From an uncultured Lachnospiraceae bacterium (lineage in GTDB: Bacteria; Bacillota; Clostridia; Lachnospirales; Lachnospiraceae), in NCBI GenBank assembly GCA_910576975.1, contig CAJTJY010000017.1:44827-85957 (forward strand): a stretch of DNA of 41,131 bases. Direction: 5' to 3'. This document shows positions 6,723 through 15,321 of this stretch, one piece after another. The number at the start of each line of letters is the position of its first letter. The stretch's first letter is position 1. The notes under the pieces are model-generated. The model was not told the origin of the DNA. It saw only the letters and a list, made by a program, of their open reading frames with translations, and did not search any database. The position numbers and the translations under genes are program-made.

Positions 6723-8222
6723 ATGGCAACTCAGATTACTTCGGATTTGCAGGAAAATATCAGAAATTTTGAAGCGTTATTTTCAGACTGCGAGGACATC
6801 AAAAAGCGAAAAATTAAGGTTGGAGAGCATTTTGGCAAGGAATGCTACATTGCCTATATCGAGGTGGCTTTAAGCAACGTGGACTGGAAAGACTCTGCCG
6901 TGGGTAAGCTTTTAGAGAAGCTTCGCAGCTTGCCGGAGCAGGAGCTTACAGATTATGTAAAAGAGAATGTAGGGGGTATTTCTGACGCCCAGCCTTTTGG
7001 CACCCTTGAGGACGCGGCGCAGGGAATGCTTACCGGGGACGTGCTGTTTTTCCTGGATGGATATCATAAGGCTTTAAAGATCCCGGATAAAGGATATCCG
7101 GGCAGGGGCGTTTATGAGACGGAATCGGAAAAAGTTATCAGAGGTTCCAACGAAGGGTTCTCGGAGTCGGTCAAATTGAACACGGCGTTGATTCGAAAAC
7201 GTTTAAGGAGCCCCCATGTAAAGGTGAAAGAAACCTTTGTCGGCAGGCGCACCAATACGAATGTGGACTTGGTTTATCTCAAGGATTTGATTTATCCAGG
7301 GATGTTGGAAGAAATGGAAAGACGGCTCAAGGAATTTGAAATTGACGGGACCTTGGACAGCGGGATTATTGAACAGCTTACCGAAAAACGGAAATATTCT
7401 CCCTTTCCTCAGTTTCAGACCACGCAGCGGCCAGATCGTGCGGCGATGGCGATTTTAGAAGGAAGGATTGTCCTGTTGTCCGATAACTCTCCGGTAGCGC
7501 TGATCCTTCCAGCAACTTACAATACGTTTATACAAACCAGTGACGATTATTACAGTCGTTGGGAGATTGCCTCTTTTACCCGGGCGCTCCGTTATCTGGC
7601 GTCTTTTCTGGCGATGATATTTCCAGGGCTTTATCTTGCCATGACCAATTTCCATACGCAGATACTGCCAACCGATCTGTTGCTGTCTTTGGCGGCGTCC
7701 AGAGAAGGAGTGCCGTTTCCGGCAATGGTGGAGGTTATATTGATGGAAATTGCATTTGAGCTGCTGCGGGAGGCGGGAGTGCGTCTGCCAGGGGCAAATG
7801 GAAATACCATCGGCATTGTCGGTGGCTTGATTATCGGACAGGCGGCAGTGGATGCCAACATCGTCAGCCCGATCGTGGTAATTGTGGTGGCGTTGACGGC
7901 GCTGTGCTCGTTTGCCGTGCCCAACGAAGAATTTGCAACGGCGTTTCGGATTCTAAAATTCTTGTTTATTTTCCTGTGCGGGTCCATGGGCTTTTTTGGA
8001 TTTTTGGCAGGCGTGCTTGCCGTGCTGATTCATCTATCCCATCTGGAAAGTTTCGGCATCCCGTACCTGGCTCCTTTCGTAGGCGCAGATTTAAATGGAT
8101 ATCAGGACGAGCGTGACACGTTTTTGCGCCTGCCGTTAGAATTTTTAAAGAAGCGTCCAGTGTATACCAGGCAAGGGGCGCGTACCAGGCTAAGGATGGA
8201 GCGCGGGAAAGAAAAAGAATAA
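6723..8222 (+). CDS. gerA: Spore germinant receptor subunit A (GerA family)
   Basis: The 499-aa A subunit of a Ger-type nutrient germinant receptor in the spore inner membrane. It has a large soluble N-terminal domain (~1-270). A membrane domain (~280-440) follows, with segments around FLAMIFPGLYLAMTNF, GGLIIGQAAVDANIVSPIVVIVVALTALCSF and FLFIFLCGSMGFFGFLAGVLAVLIHL. The basic tail is typical of the family. Characteristic sequences include GRRTNTNVDLVYL and REGVPFPAMVEVILMEIAFELLREAG. The start at 6723 follows AAGGAG by six bases. It is the first gene of gerA-gerB-gerC, spaced 10 bases from gerB. Receptors of this type are normally made in the forespore under sigma-G, but I could not identify a convincing sigma-G promoter in the repeat-filled leader. 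The germinant is unknown. Confidence 0.95.
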   Translation: MATQITSDLQENIRNFEALFSDCEDIKKRKIKVGEHFGKECYIAYIEVALSNVDWKDSAVGKLLEKLRSLPEQELTDYVKENVGGISDAQPFGTLEDAAQGMLTGDVLFFLDGYHKALKIPDKGYPGRGVYETESEKVIRGSNEGFSESVKLNTALIRKRLRSPHVKVKETFVGRRTNTNVDLVYLKDLIYPGMLEEMERRLKEFEIDGTLDSGIIEQLTEKRKYSPFPQFQTTQRPDRAAMAILEGRIVLLSDNSPVALILPATYNTFIQTSDDYYSRWEIASFTRALRYLASFLAMIFPGLYLAMTNFHTQILPTDLLLSLAASREGVPFPAMVEVILMEIAFELLREAGVRLPGANGNTIGIVGGLIIGQAAVDANIVSPIVVIVVALTALCSFAVPNEEFATAFRILKFLFIFLCGSMGFFGFLAGVLAVLIHLSHLESFGIPYLAPFVGADLNGYQDERDTFLRLPLEFLKKRPVYTRQGARTRLRMERGKEKE

Positions 8223-8232
8223 AGGAGAGAAT

Positions 8233-9342
8233 ATGTTTGCAGATAATTGGAAGATCTCGTTACGACAGATAAGAAGGCTCTTGATTCTGGATCTTTTTGG
8301 GATGAGCAGCTTGATGCTTCCTCGAATTTTCTCTTCTATGAAGGGCGCAGACGGGATCTTTTGCCTGTTCTTGGGAGGCGCGGGAGGCATGGCGCTGTTG
8401 TGGCTGATGGGAGCAAACTTAAAACGGATCGAGAAAGATTATTATCATTACATGAAAAATACGGCAGGAGAGTTTTTAGGCGACGTTTTCATGGCGTTTT
8501 ACTTCCTTTATTTTGTAACCTTGTCCGGGTATGTGTTGTATCAGCTTACAACGCTGGTGCTATCCTGGCTGCTTCCGGACGGTTCCTGGCTTGGCGTGAG
8601 CTTGTTGCTGCTGCTTTTGGGCGTTTATGGCAGTATTCAGGGGATTGAGGGAAGAGCAAGAGTGTATGAGATTATTTTTTGGTTTTTAGGGATTCCGTTG
8701 TTGATCATGTTGTTTTTTGCCGCAGGGGATGTGAATCCATCCTATTGGACTCCGATTGTGGCTTCTCATGGGAGCTCTCTTCTAGAGGGCAGCGTCGCCG
8801 TGTTGATTTTCCTGCTGCCAATCACGGCGTTGCTTTTTTTAATACCCTATTGCCGAGCGCCAAAGAAGATGGCGGCCTGTGCAAAATCGTCGCTTTTTGT
8901 GGTGATTTTTGTGAATTTGGTGATTTATCTGATCCTCCTGGGGATCTTTGGGACCAACACCATGGGGGTGTTAAGCCGGCCGGTGATCACTTTGATGGGC
9001 ATGATCAAGCTGCCAGGAGGTTTTTTCACCAGACAGGACGTGCTGATGACGGCAGTATGGTTTTTTGCTCTGTTTGCCTTGTTAAATACCGGGATTTTCC
9101 AAGGCACGCTGCTGATTAAGGAATTATTACAAAGACCTCAAAACCGCTGGTGTGTCTGGGCGACTGCCGTACTGGTATTTTTCATTGCAAAAGGTTTTTT
9201 TGAACATAGTTTTCTGGAAGACGTGTTTCAACGATATCAGATATGGGTGGCATTGCCAGGCATGTTTTTGATCTTGCTTATCCTGTTGGCAGCGCACAAA
9301 GTAAGAACGGGAAAAAGAGTCAGGGAAGGAGGAAGTTCCTGA
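8233..9342 (+). CDS. gerB: Spore germinant receptor subunit B (GerAB/APC-type permease)
   Basis: A 369-aa integral membrane protein with about ten hydrophobic segments and few soluble regions, as expected for GerB subunits. These belong to the amino acid-polyamine-organocation superfamily and form the germinant-binding pocket. Segments include FYFLYFVTLSGYVLYQL, LLLLLLGVYGSIQG and VVIFVNLVIYLILLGIFG. AAGGAGAG precedes the ATG. The TGA stop shares one base with the gerC ATG (TGATG), so B and C are translationally coupled. Confidence 0.93.
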   Translation: MFADNWKISLRQIRRLLILDLFGMSSLMLPRIFSSMKGADGIFCLFLGGAGGMALLWLMGANLKRIEKDYYHYMKNTAGEFLGDVFMAFYFLYFVTLSGYVLYQLTTLVLSWLLPDGSWLGVSLLLLLLGVYGSIQGIEGRARVYEIIFWFLGIPLLIMLFFAAGDVNPSYWTPIVASHGSSLLEGSVAVLIFLLPITALLFLIPYCRAPKKMAACAKSSLFVVIFVNLVIYLILLGIFGTNTMGVLSRPVITLMGMIKLPGGFFTRQDVLMTAVWFFALFALLNTGIFQGTLLIKELLQRPQNRWCVWATAVLVFFIAKGFFEHSFLEDVFQRYQIWVALPGMFLILLILLAAHKVRTGKRVREGGSS

Positions 9343-10436
9343 TGAAGAAAAAAATGTTTGCCGCACTGATGGCTATGCTATTTTTGTGTGGCTGTGAATC
9401 CGTGGAACTTGAGGAGCGAAGCTTTCCGCTTGCAGTGGGCATTGACTTGCAGCAGATGGAGGACTCGCAAGATGGCGAGCAAAATTTGGTGGTGAGCTTT
9501 GACTTTCCAGATTTAGCCCAGATATCAGACAAAGGCAAGACGACGGACACCCCCATGGGAATGTCGTTCGAGGGTGTGGACTTGTATCATGTAGAGAAAT
9601 CTTATGAGAACAATACCAACCGCCTGCTGGACTTTAATCACATCAAGGCGGTAGTGCTTGGGGAAACGCTTCTGAAAGATCAAACGCATCTGCGCAGGCT
9701 GCTTCTGGCATGGGAACGGCAGGAGGACGCCGCCAGGAATATCAGTTTGTTTCTGGCGGGCAGCTCTGCGGCAAAGATTCTTTCGCTTACCAAGGAAACA
9801 GAAGGCTCGATGGGCAAATATTTAGAAGCGATGCTGGACAGCCAGAAAGATTTTAGGCAGAACAAGATTGCCGCTATCGGAAACTTGATGAACCAGTGGC
9901 ACAACCAGAATGAATTGCTTTTGATCCCGGTTTTGACAGAGCAGGGAGAGCGTCCTGTCATCACGGGATATGGGGCGGTATTGAACTTTGAATACTGTGG
10001 AACGTTGTCTGTGAAAGAAGCGATGCAGGCGTTTCTCTGCCAGAACCTATTGCAAAAATTTACTTACGAGGTGGGAGCAAGCCAGGTGGCGGAGATCTCA
10101 GATATAAGAGTGACTTCCTCTGTGGAGGAAACAAAAGACGGGCCAGTGGTCACAGTATCTGTCGCCGCAAAAGGAAGGATGAAGACGGGACAGATTAGTT
10201 CTGGGGCACAACAGTTGCAGATGGAACAAAAAATCGAAAGACAGATTGCGGCAGACCTGCAAAAGACGGCAAAAAAATTGCGGCAGGATTATGGAATTGA
10301 CATCACAAACAGCTTTGTGTCCCTTGGAGGCCAGAACCGGAAGCTTTACTGGAAGTATAAGGATATTCCCGGAATTTACAACCAGAAAGCCAGACATGTA
10401 TTCCAGGTGGACATTGACTTGCTGAACTGGGATTAA
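9342..10436 (+). CDS. gerC: Spore germinant receptor subunit C, lipoprotein (Ger(x)C family)
   Basis: A 364-aa lipoprotein subunit of the germinant receptor. The signal peptide MKKKMFAALMAMLFLCGC ends in lipobox LCGC, with Cys18 to be diacylated. After it, PLAVGIDL and the DFNHIKAVVLGETLL region are typical of the N-terminal GerC domains. The C-terminal half (~200-364) carries KKLRQDYGIDITNSF and the end motif preceding the stop. I place the start at 9342: AAGGAGG lies ten bases upstream and the signal peptide begins there. Longer in-frame starts overlap gerB by ~100 bases and would bury the signal peptide. Anchored on the outer face of the spore inner membrane by family analogy. Confidence 0.93.
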   Translation: MKKKMFAALMAMLFLCGCESVELEERSFPLAVGIDLQQMEDSQDGEQNLVVSFDFPDLAQISDKGKTTDTPMGMSFEGVDLYHVEKSYENNTNRLLDFNHIKAVVLGETLLKDQTHLRRLLLAWERQEDAARNISLFLAGSSAAKILSLTKETEGSMGKYLEAMLDSQKDFRQNKIAAIGNLMNQWHNQNELLLIPVLTEQGERPVITGYGAVLNFEYCGTLSVKEAMQAFLCQNLLQKFTYEVGASQVAEISDIRVTSSVEETKDGPVVTVSVAAKGRMKTGQISSGAQQLQMEQKIERQIAADLQKTAKKLRQDYGIDITNSFVSLGGQNRKLYWKYKDIPGIYNQKARHVFQVDIDLLNWD

Positions 10437-10484
10437 AAAAATGTATAAGCTTCCGTTTTATGGAAATACTTTCCTTAAAGACGA

Positions 10485-10548
10485 GGATGTCAAAAGATCG
10501 AAACCTTGAAATATTTTTCCGGCAATCAAGAGGAATCTTTTGACATCC
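10485..10548. repeat. 64-bp inverted-repeat element between gerC and spoIIR
   Basis: Two perfect 14-base arms, GGATGTCAAAAGAT (10485-10498) and ATCTTTTGACATCC (10535-10548), enclose 36 bases that contain a smaller CCTTGA/TCAAG pair. No T-run follows. The arm sequence GGATGTCAAAAGA recurs at 16513-16525 inside another hairpin. It may be a small mobile-element relic or an RNA processing site between gerC and spoIIR. Confidence 0.7.
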
Positions 10549-10587
10549 AGATTTGGAAAGAAATTGGAAAAAGGAAGGTAGGAAAAG

Positions 10588-11211
10588 ATGAGAAGCTTTA
10601 TAAAGACAGGATTGATTATGGCGGTATCAGCAATGTTGCTTGGCGGGCTTTGGCAGCACAGGCAGCAAGGCATGACAGAGGAAATTGCGGGAAAAATCAT
10701 TCGCTTCCATGTGCGGGCGAACAGCGACGCTAAAGCAGACCAGGAGCTAAAGCTCAAAGTGCGGGACGCAGTGGGAGCCTATATGCAGCCAAAGCTTTCT
10801 GGAATTTCAGACATTGCGCAAAGCCGCAAGGTGGTAAAAGACAATTTGAAACAGATAGAACAGGTAGCTTCTGGCATTATTGCATCAGAGGGATATACAT
10901 ATGGCGTCAATGCGTTGCTTGCGGTCACAGAGTTCCCAGAGAAGACTTATGGGGATTATACGTTTCCAGCGGGGGATTATGAGGCGCTTGAGGTGATCAT
11001 CGGAGAGGGAGAAGGACATAACTGGTGGTGCGTCATGTATCCAAACCTCTGTTTCTTTAACAGCGCTTACGAGGTGGTTGACTCAGAGGCGGAAAAATCT
11101 CTAAAGCGCGCCCTGACGCAGGAGGAATACAAAAGCCTTATGGAAGGCAAAAATTATAAGGTAAAATTTGCGCTGGCAGAGCGGATTCGGGAATTATTTG
11201 AAAATGATTGA
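10588..11211 (+). CDS. spoIIR: Stage II sporulation protein R
   Basis: SpoIIR is the forespore-made, secreted signal that triggers processing of pro-sigma-E by SpoIIGA in the mother cell. The 207-aa protein has an N-terminal signal or anchor helix (LIMAVSAMLLGGLW) and the conserved IIRFHVRANSDAKADQELK and GEGHNWWCVMYPNLCF blocks, which identify the family. Length is normal for SpoIIR. The ATG follows GGTAGGAAAAG. It lies ~150 bases behind gerC with an inverted-repeat element between. A SpoIIR gene is normally read by sigma-F; I did not find a clear sigma-F box and do not claim one. Confidence 0.94.
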   Translation: MRSFIKTGLIMAVSAMLLGGLWQHRQQGMTEEIAGKIIRFHVRANSDAKADQELKLKVRDAVGAYMQPKLSGISDIAQSRKVVKDNLKQIEQVASGIIASEGYTYGVNALLAVTEFPEKTYGDYTFPAGDYEALEVIIGEGEGHNWWCVMYPNLCFFNSAYEVVDSEAEKSLKRALTQEEYKSLMEGKNYKVKFALAERIRELFEND

Positions 11212-11217
11212 TGACAC

Positions 11218-11246
11218 TTGCATTTTTATACTAAATCAGGTAATAT
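11218..11246 (+). promoter_or_regulatory. Promoter of murI
   Basis: TTGCAT (11218-11223), 17 bases, then TAATAT (11241-11246): a good sigma-A promoter beginning seven bases after the spoIIR stop. It gives murI vegetative expression independent of the sporulation gene in front. Confidence 0.65.
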
Positions 11247-11280
11247 ATATATGCATGAGCTATTTTGTGGAGAAAATAAG

Positions 11281-12108
11281 ATGGACCAATTTGAGAACAA
11301 GAAATATGCTCCCATTGGAGTCTTTGATTCTGGAGTCGGCGGCCTTACGGTGGCACGAGAGATTATGCGCCAGCTTCCTCAAGAACGGATTATCTATTTT
11401 GGAGATACTGCCCGGGTTCCTTATGGAAGCAAATCCAAAGAGACCATTATCCGCTATTCCAGGCAGATTATCCATTTCTTGGAATCCAAGGGGGTAAAGG
11501 CCATTGTGGTGGCGTGTAACACGGCAAGCGCGTTTGCCTTAGAGGAACTCCGTCCAGAGATCAAGATGCCCATTATTGGCGTGGTAAAGCCAGGAGCGAA
11601 GGTGGCGGCAGAGCTTACCCAAAATGGAAGAATCGGCGTTATTGGAACAGAGGGAACTGTGGGAAGCCATATTTACACAGAAATGATTCACAGGCATAAT
11701 CCCCATGCCACGGTGCAGGGGAGGGCGTGTCCGTTATTTGTTCCCCTGGTGGAGGAGGGATGGCTGAAAGATCCTGTCACCATAGAGGTGGCGAGGCGGT
11801 ATCTTTCTTCTTTTCAGGAGTCGGACATAGACACTCTGATTCTGGGATGTACCCATTATCCCTTGCTTCGTTCCATGATTCGCGAGATTATGGGCGAGCA
11901 GGTGAATCTGGTGAATCCCGCTTACGAGACAGCGCAGGGGCTTGGGCGTCTGCTGGAGCAGCACCAGCTTGTCAATGACGGCAAGGAACCGAAAGAGCCT
12001 ATGTATCAGTTTTATGTCAGTGATGCAGCAGAGAAATTTAAAAAATTTGCCAATTTTATTTTGCCCTGTGAAATAGAAAAAGCGCGATTAATACATATTG
12101 AGGAGTAG
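11281..12108 (+). CDS. murI: Glutamate racemase
   Basis: MurI converts L- to D-glutamate for peptidoglycan. The 275-aa protein has the cofactor-independent racemase hallmarks: VFDSGVGGLT with Asp16, the first catalytic Cys79 in VACNTASA, and the second catalytic Cys190 in LGCTHYPLL. GDTARVPYG near residue 41 is also typical. I chose the ATG at 11281, preceded by GGAG at nine bases. Upstream ATGs at 11251 and 11218 fall in or before the promoter region and lack sites. The DUF1934 gene follows after two bases, with its ribosome site overlapping the murI stop. Confidence 0.95.
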   Translation: MDQFENKKYAPIGVFDSGVGGLTVAREIMRQLPQERIIYFGDTARVPYGSKSKETIIRYSRQIIHFLESKGVKAIVVACNTASAFALEELRPEIKMPIIGVVKPGAKVAAELTQNGRIGVIGTEGTVGSHIYTEMIHRHNPHATVQGRACPLFVPLVEEGWLKDPVTIEVARRYLSSFQESDIDTLILGCTHYPLLRSMIREIMGEQVNLVNPAYETAQGLGRLLEQHQLVNDGKEPKEPMYQFYVSDAAEKFKKFANFILPCEIEKARLIHIEE

Positions 12109-12110
12109 CC

Positions 12111-12563
12111 ATGACAAAAGACGTACTGTTATCGATCCGGGGACTGCAGTTTGCATCCAAGGAGGAAGAGGATGTAGAGCCGGTAGAAGTCATTACTGCC
12201 GGAGATTACTACAAGAAAAATGGAAAACATTATATTATGTATGATGAAGTGATGGAGGGATTTGATGGAAATACCAGGAATGTGCTCAAGCTTACAGAAG
12301 ATTCCCTGGATATAACCAAGAAAGGCATCTCCAACGTACATATGGTGTTTGAAAAGAACAAAAAGAACGTCTCTTATTATAACACGCCCTTTGGCAGCCT
12401 TTTGATTGGCATTGACGCTAAGAGCGTGGATATTGCAGAGACCGAGGATGATATAGATGTGAAAGTCAAATATAACCTGGAAGTGAATTATGAGCATTTG
12501 GCGGATTGCTCTATTTCTGTTCATATTAAGTCCAGGGAAGCCCGGGATTTTTCCCTTTCATAG
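12111..12563 (+). CDS. DUF1934 family protein (YwiB-like)
   Basis: A 150-aa all-beta protein of the DUF1934/YwiB family, a calycin-like barrel by family knowledge. It begins VLLSIRGLQF and carries the YYKKNGKHYIMYDE and YYNTPFGSLLIGI strands typical of the family. Members are often encoded near murI or argS in Firmicutes. The biochemical role is unknown. GAGGAG sits eight bases before the ATG, within the last codons of murI, so the pair is coupled. No terminator is visible after it. Confidence 0.87.
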   Translation: MTKDVLLSIRGLQFASKEEEDVEPVEVITAGDYYKKNGKHYIMYDEVMEGFDGNTRNVLKLTEDSLDITKKGISNVHMVFEKNKKNVSYYNTPFGSLLIGIDAKSVDIAETEDDIDVKVKYNLEVNYEHLADCSISVHIKSREARDFSLS

Positions 12564-12598
12564 AGAATGCGGCATGTTATCGGGGAGGAGTCGTTTGC

Positions 12599-12821
12599 CG
12601 TGTCGTTTTGCGATGACCTTGAAGTTATTGCGGACAAGCGCGCGGCGAAAGAAATAATGATTGATTGTAGTTTTATGGACATTGCAATGATGTTGGAGGC
12701 AAGACAGGGCTTAGTCAGGCAAATTTTGTGTTTGCACGGCACAGTGACGAACTGCGAAAGGAACTGGCGGAATATCTGCAGAAGCATGATTACTGTCAGT
12801 GTATCATTTAATAATGATTAA
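12599..12821 (+). pseudogene. Possible decayed small ORF, function unknown
   Basis: After the DUF1934 stop, a GGGGAGGAG site (12582-12590) is followed by an open frame with a possible GTG start at 12599. It reads plausibly until about 12715 (FCDDLEVIADKRAAKE, SFMDIAMMLEARQGL). From there a different frame looks more protein-like (ANFVFARHSDELRKELAEYL, about 12723-12782) and stops at 12811. A single frameshift near 12715 would join both halves into one protein of ~70-75 residues. I do not recognise the family. This could equally be non-coding sequence with chance open frames. Confidence 0.25.
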
Positions 12822-12844
12822 AAATAAACAGGAGGTAGTTAGGT

Positions 12845-13759
12845 ATGGAAAAGCCAGTATTAGTGATCATGGCGGCAGGCATGGGGAGCCGCTACGGAGG
12901 ATTGAAACAGATTGATCCCATAGACGAGCAGGGGCATATCATAATGGATTTTTCCATTTATGACGCATTGGCCGCAGGCTTTGAAAAAGTAGTTTTCATT
13001 ATTAAAAAGGCAAATGAGGAAGCTTTTAAGGAGTGCATTGGAAACCGGATGTCTGACAAGATAAAGGTCGAATATGTATATCAGGAGCTTGAGAAGCTTC
13101 CAGAAGGCTTTTCAGTGCCAGAGGGAAGAGAGAAGCCTTTTGGGACAGGTCATGCGATACTTTGCTGCAAGGACGTGCTGGACGGACCGTTTGCAGTAAT
13201 CAATGCAGACGATTATTATGGCAAACATGCTTATCAGGCAATCTATGATTATCTGACCAGTCACCAGGATGATGAGAAATATCGTTATGCCATGATCGGA
13301 TATTACCTGAAGAATACTCTGACGGAGAATGGGCATGTGGCGCGGGGAGTCTGCCGCACAGATTCCGAGGGATTCCTGACAGGAATTGACGAGCGGACCC
13401 ACATTGAAAAACAGGGAGAAAAAGCAGTATTTACAGAAGATGATGGACAGACTTGGACAGAAGTTTCTATGGACAGCACAGTTTCCATGAACATGTGGGG
13501 CTTTTCCAAGAGCATTTTGCAGGAACTGGAAGACGGGTTTGTAGAATTTTTGAAAAATGATCTTCCGGCTAATCCAAAGAAAGCAGAGTACTTTTTACCT
13601 TTTGCAGTGGATGATTTGCTCGCTCAGGGAAAAGCAAGCGTGCAGGTACTGAACTCTCAGGATAAATGGTATGGCGTGACTTACAAGGAAGATAAGGAAA
13701 TGGTCGTAAATGCGATTTCCCGTTTGAAAAAAGAGGGATTGTATCCAGAGGAGTTTTAA
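12845..13759 (+). CDS. Sugar-1-phosphate nucleotidyltransferase family protein
   Basis: A 304-aa NTP-transferase-fold protein. The nucleotide-binding signature MAAGMGSRYGGLKQ lies at residues 9-22, and the metal-binding NADD motif at 120-123. PFGTGHAILCC (98-108) is the expected substrate-side loop. Proteins of this type join a sugar-1-phosphate to UTP or another NTP. It is followed directly by a NahK-like anomeric kinase and then galE. In Bifidobacterium lacto-N-biose operons the uridylyl step is done by a GalT-like enzyme. Here this pyrophosphorylase-type enzyme could supply it, making UDP-GlcNAc, UDP-GalNAc or UDP-Gal from the kinase product. Substrate is inferred from context only. AGGAGG lies nine bases before the ATG. 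Confidence 0.85.
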   Translation: MEKPVLVIMAAGMGSRYGGLKQIDPIDEQGHIIMDFSIYDALAAGFEKVVFIIKKANEEAFKECIGNRMSDKIKVEYVYQELEKLPEGFSVPEGREKPFGTGHAILCCKDVLDGPFAVINADDYYGKHAYQAIYDYLTSHQDDEKYRYAMIGYYLKNTLTENGHVARGVCRTDSEGFLTGIDERTHIEKQGEKAVFTEDDGQTWTEVSMDSTVSMNMWGFSKSILQELEDGFVEFLKNDLPANPKKAEYFLPFAVDDLLAQGKASVQVLNSQDKWYGVTYKEDKEMVVNAISRLKKEGLYPEEF

Positions 13760-13833
13760 ACTTTTTAGCAGCATAAAGAGGGAATTTTGTAAAATAACAG
13801 GAGATTCTTCAAAAGATGAAGAGGAGGAATTAT

Positions 13834-14937
13834 ATGGAAAGCGGGAAATTGTTGGAGAGCGCCAAGGAAGCGGCTTTGCACTTTGCAATCTCAGACGAGC
13901 TTGGAATGCCTAAGCCATGGGGAAACGGACATATCAATGATACTTTTCTGATCGAGGGAGAGAAGAGATATATTCTCCAGCGAATGAATAAGAATATCTT
14001 TACCAAGCCTTTGGAATTAATGGAGAATATCGTAGGGGTGACATCCTTTTTAAAAGAGAAGATCATAAAAGCAGGCGGAGACGAGATGCGGGAGACATTG
14101 ACGGTGATTCCTGCCAAGGATGGCGCGTCGACCTACCAGGACGAACAGGGAGATTACTGGCGCATGTATTACATGATTGAGGATGCTGTCAGCTATGACC
14201 AAGTAGAGTCAGAGCAGGATTTTTATGAGAGCGCCGTGGCTTTTGGAAATTTTCAGCAGCTCTTGTCAGATTATCCTGCAGAAACCCTTCATGAGACGAT
14301 TCCAGGTTTTCATGATACCAGGGCAAGGTATCAGGTATTCTGTCGCGCGGTGGAAGAAGATGTCTGCGGCAGGGCGAAAGACGTAGCGGACGAGATCCGT
14401 TTCTTCCAGGAACGGGAAGCTATCGCAGGCGTGCTTGGTGATTTGCAAGCGTCGGGCGAGCTTCCGTTGCGCGTTACGCATAATGATACCAAGCTGAATA
14501 ATATTATGATGGATAAAGAGACAGGCAAGGGCGTCTGCGTTATTGACTTAGATACGGTAATGCCTGGCCTGGCAGTTCATGATTTTGGAGATTCCATTCG
14601 TTTTGGAGCCAATACGGCAGCCGAGGATGAACAAGATTTATCCAAGGTAAATTTTGACATTCATCTGTTTGAGCTGTATACCAAAGGATTTCTCAAGGGT
14701 TGCCAAGGGAGCCTGACAAAGACGGAAATCGCCATGATGCCTATGGGTGCAAAGGTGATGACTTACGAATGCGGAATGCGTTTTCTGACCGATTACCTTC
14801 AGGGTGACACTTATTTTAAAGTTCACCGGGAAGGGCATAATCTGGATCGTTGCCGTACGCAAAAGAAGCTGGTGGAGGATATGGAGGCAAACTGGCAGGA
14901 AATGGAGCAGATCGTAAAGAAGTGCAGCGAAAATTAG
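13834..14937 (+). CDS. NahK-like N-acetylhexosamine/hexose 1-kinase (phosphotransferase family)
   Basis: A 367-aa APH-fold kinase closely resembling Bifidobacterium NahK (LnpB), which phosphorylates the anomeric C1 hydroxyl of GlcNAc and GalNAc. Shared landmarks in order: GNGHINDTF (31-38), RYILQRMN (45-52), the catalytic loop RVTHNDTKLNNI (213-224, Asp218), the metal loop VIDLDTVMPG (236-245), FGDSIRFGAN (251-260), YECGMRFLTDYL, and an R-x-RTQ-x-KLV-type C-terminus. The start at 13834 follows GAGGAGG; an ATG 18 bases earlier lies inside that site. It lies 74 bases after the nucleotidyltransferase. No lacto-N-biose phosphorylase is present in the window, so the source of the free sugar is unknown. 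Confidence 0.86.
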   Translation: MESGKLLESAKEAALHFAISDELGMPKPWGNGHINDTFLIEGEKRYILQRMNKNIFTKPLELMENIVGVTSFLKEKIIKAGGDEMRETLTVIPAKDGASTYQDEQGDYWRMYYMIEDAVSYDQVESEQDFYESAVAFGNFQQLLSDYPAETLHETIPGFHDTRARYQVFCRAVEEDVCGRAKDVADEIRFFQEREAIAGVLGDLQASGELPLRVTHNDTKLNNIMMDKETGKGVCVIDLDTVMPGLAVHDFGDSIRFGANTAAEDEQDLSKVNFDIHLFELYTKGFLKGCQGSLTKTEIAMMPMGAKVMTYECGMRFLTDYLQGDTYFKVHREGHNLDRCRTQKKLVEDMEANWQEMEQIVKKCSEN

Positions 14938-15018
14938 CAATTACATAAGGAACTATCAAGTAAAGCGGCAGGATATGGTATTTGTATAGACAGCAATCTC
15001 CATATGCTGTCGCTTTAT

Positions 15019-15252
15019 GTCAATATATCAATGATCTTTGAGTTTCCGGGGTTGTCGCACGAATACATTTTACTTGTTCAAAAGGTTTCCATTGCAAAGC
15101 AATGCAAACAAAATGCAAGAAAATCATCTTGGGAAGCTAGCTTCCCAGAGTGATTTTGTGCATTCTGTCTTTGCCGCATCAGCGGCAAGACTTTTTGAAC
15201 AAGTAAAATGTATTCGTGCGACAACCCCGGAAACTCAAGAGATATGATTGAC
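15019..15252. repeat. 234-bp palindromic intergenic element with 46-bp perfect terminal inverted repeats
   Basis: The core arms at 15038-15083 and 15193-15238 are perfectly complementary over 46 bases. Beyond them GTCAATATATC (15019) and GATATGATTGAC (15241) extend the pairing imperfectly. The interior is itself palindromic: ATTGC/GCAAT around 15100, AAAATCA/TGATTTT flanking the 16-base palindrome GGGAAGCTAGCTTCCC (15132-15147), and TTGCCGC/GCGGCAA near 15170-15187. The arm contains GGGGTTGTCGCACGAATA, the same core as the repeats at 2600 and 6604. It has no transposase gene, so it is a MITE-like or REP-like element, or a very large RNA hairpin. Confidence 0.85.
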
Positions 15253-15292
15253 ATAAATTTCAATTACTAATTCTCTGGTGGACAAATAATTG

Positions 15293-15321
15293 TTTACTAA
15301 ATAATGGAAGTGTGCTATACT
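15293..15321 (+). promoter_or_regulatory. Promoter of galE
   Basis: TTTACT (15293-15298), 17 bases, TATACT (15316-15321), just downstream of the palindromic element and 31 bases before the galE ATG. This suggests that galE is transcribed separately from the kinase gene. Confidence 0.6.

Noticed and set aside
15038..15247. Small open frames of 60-70 aa inside the palindromic element
   Set aside because: They mirror each other on the two strands because the arms are inverted repeats, and lack ribosome sites.
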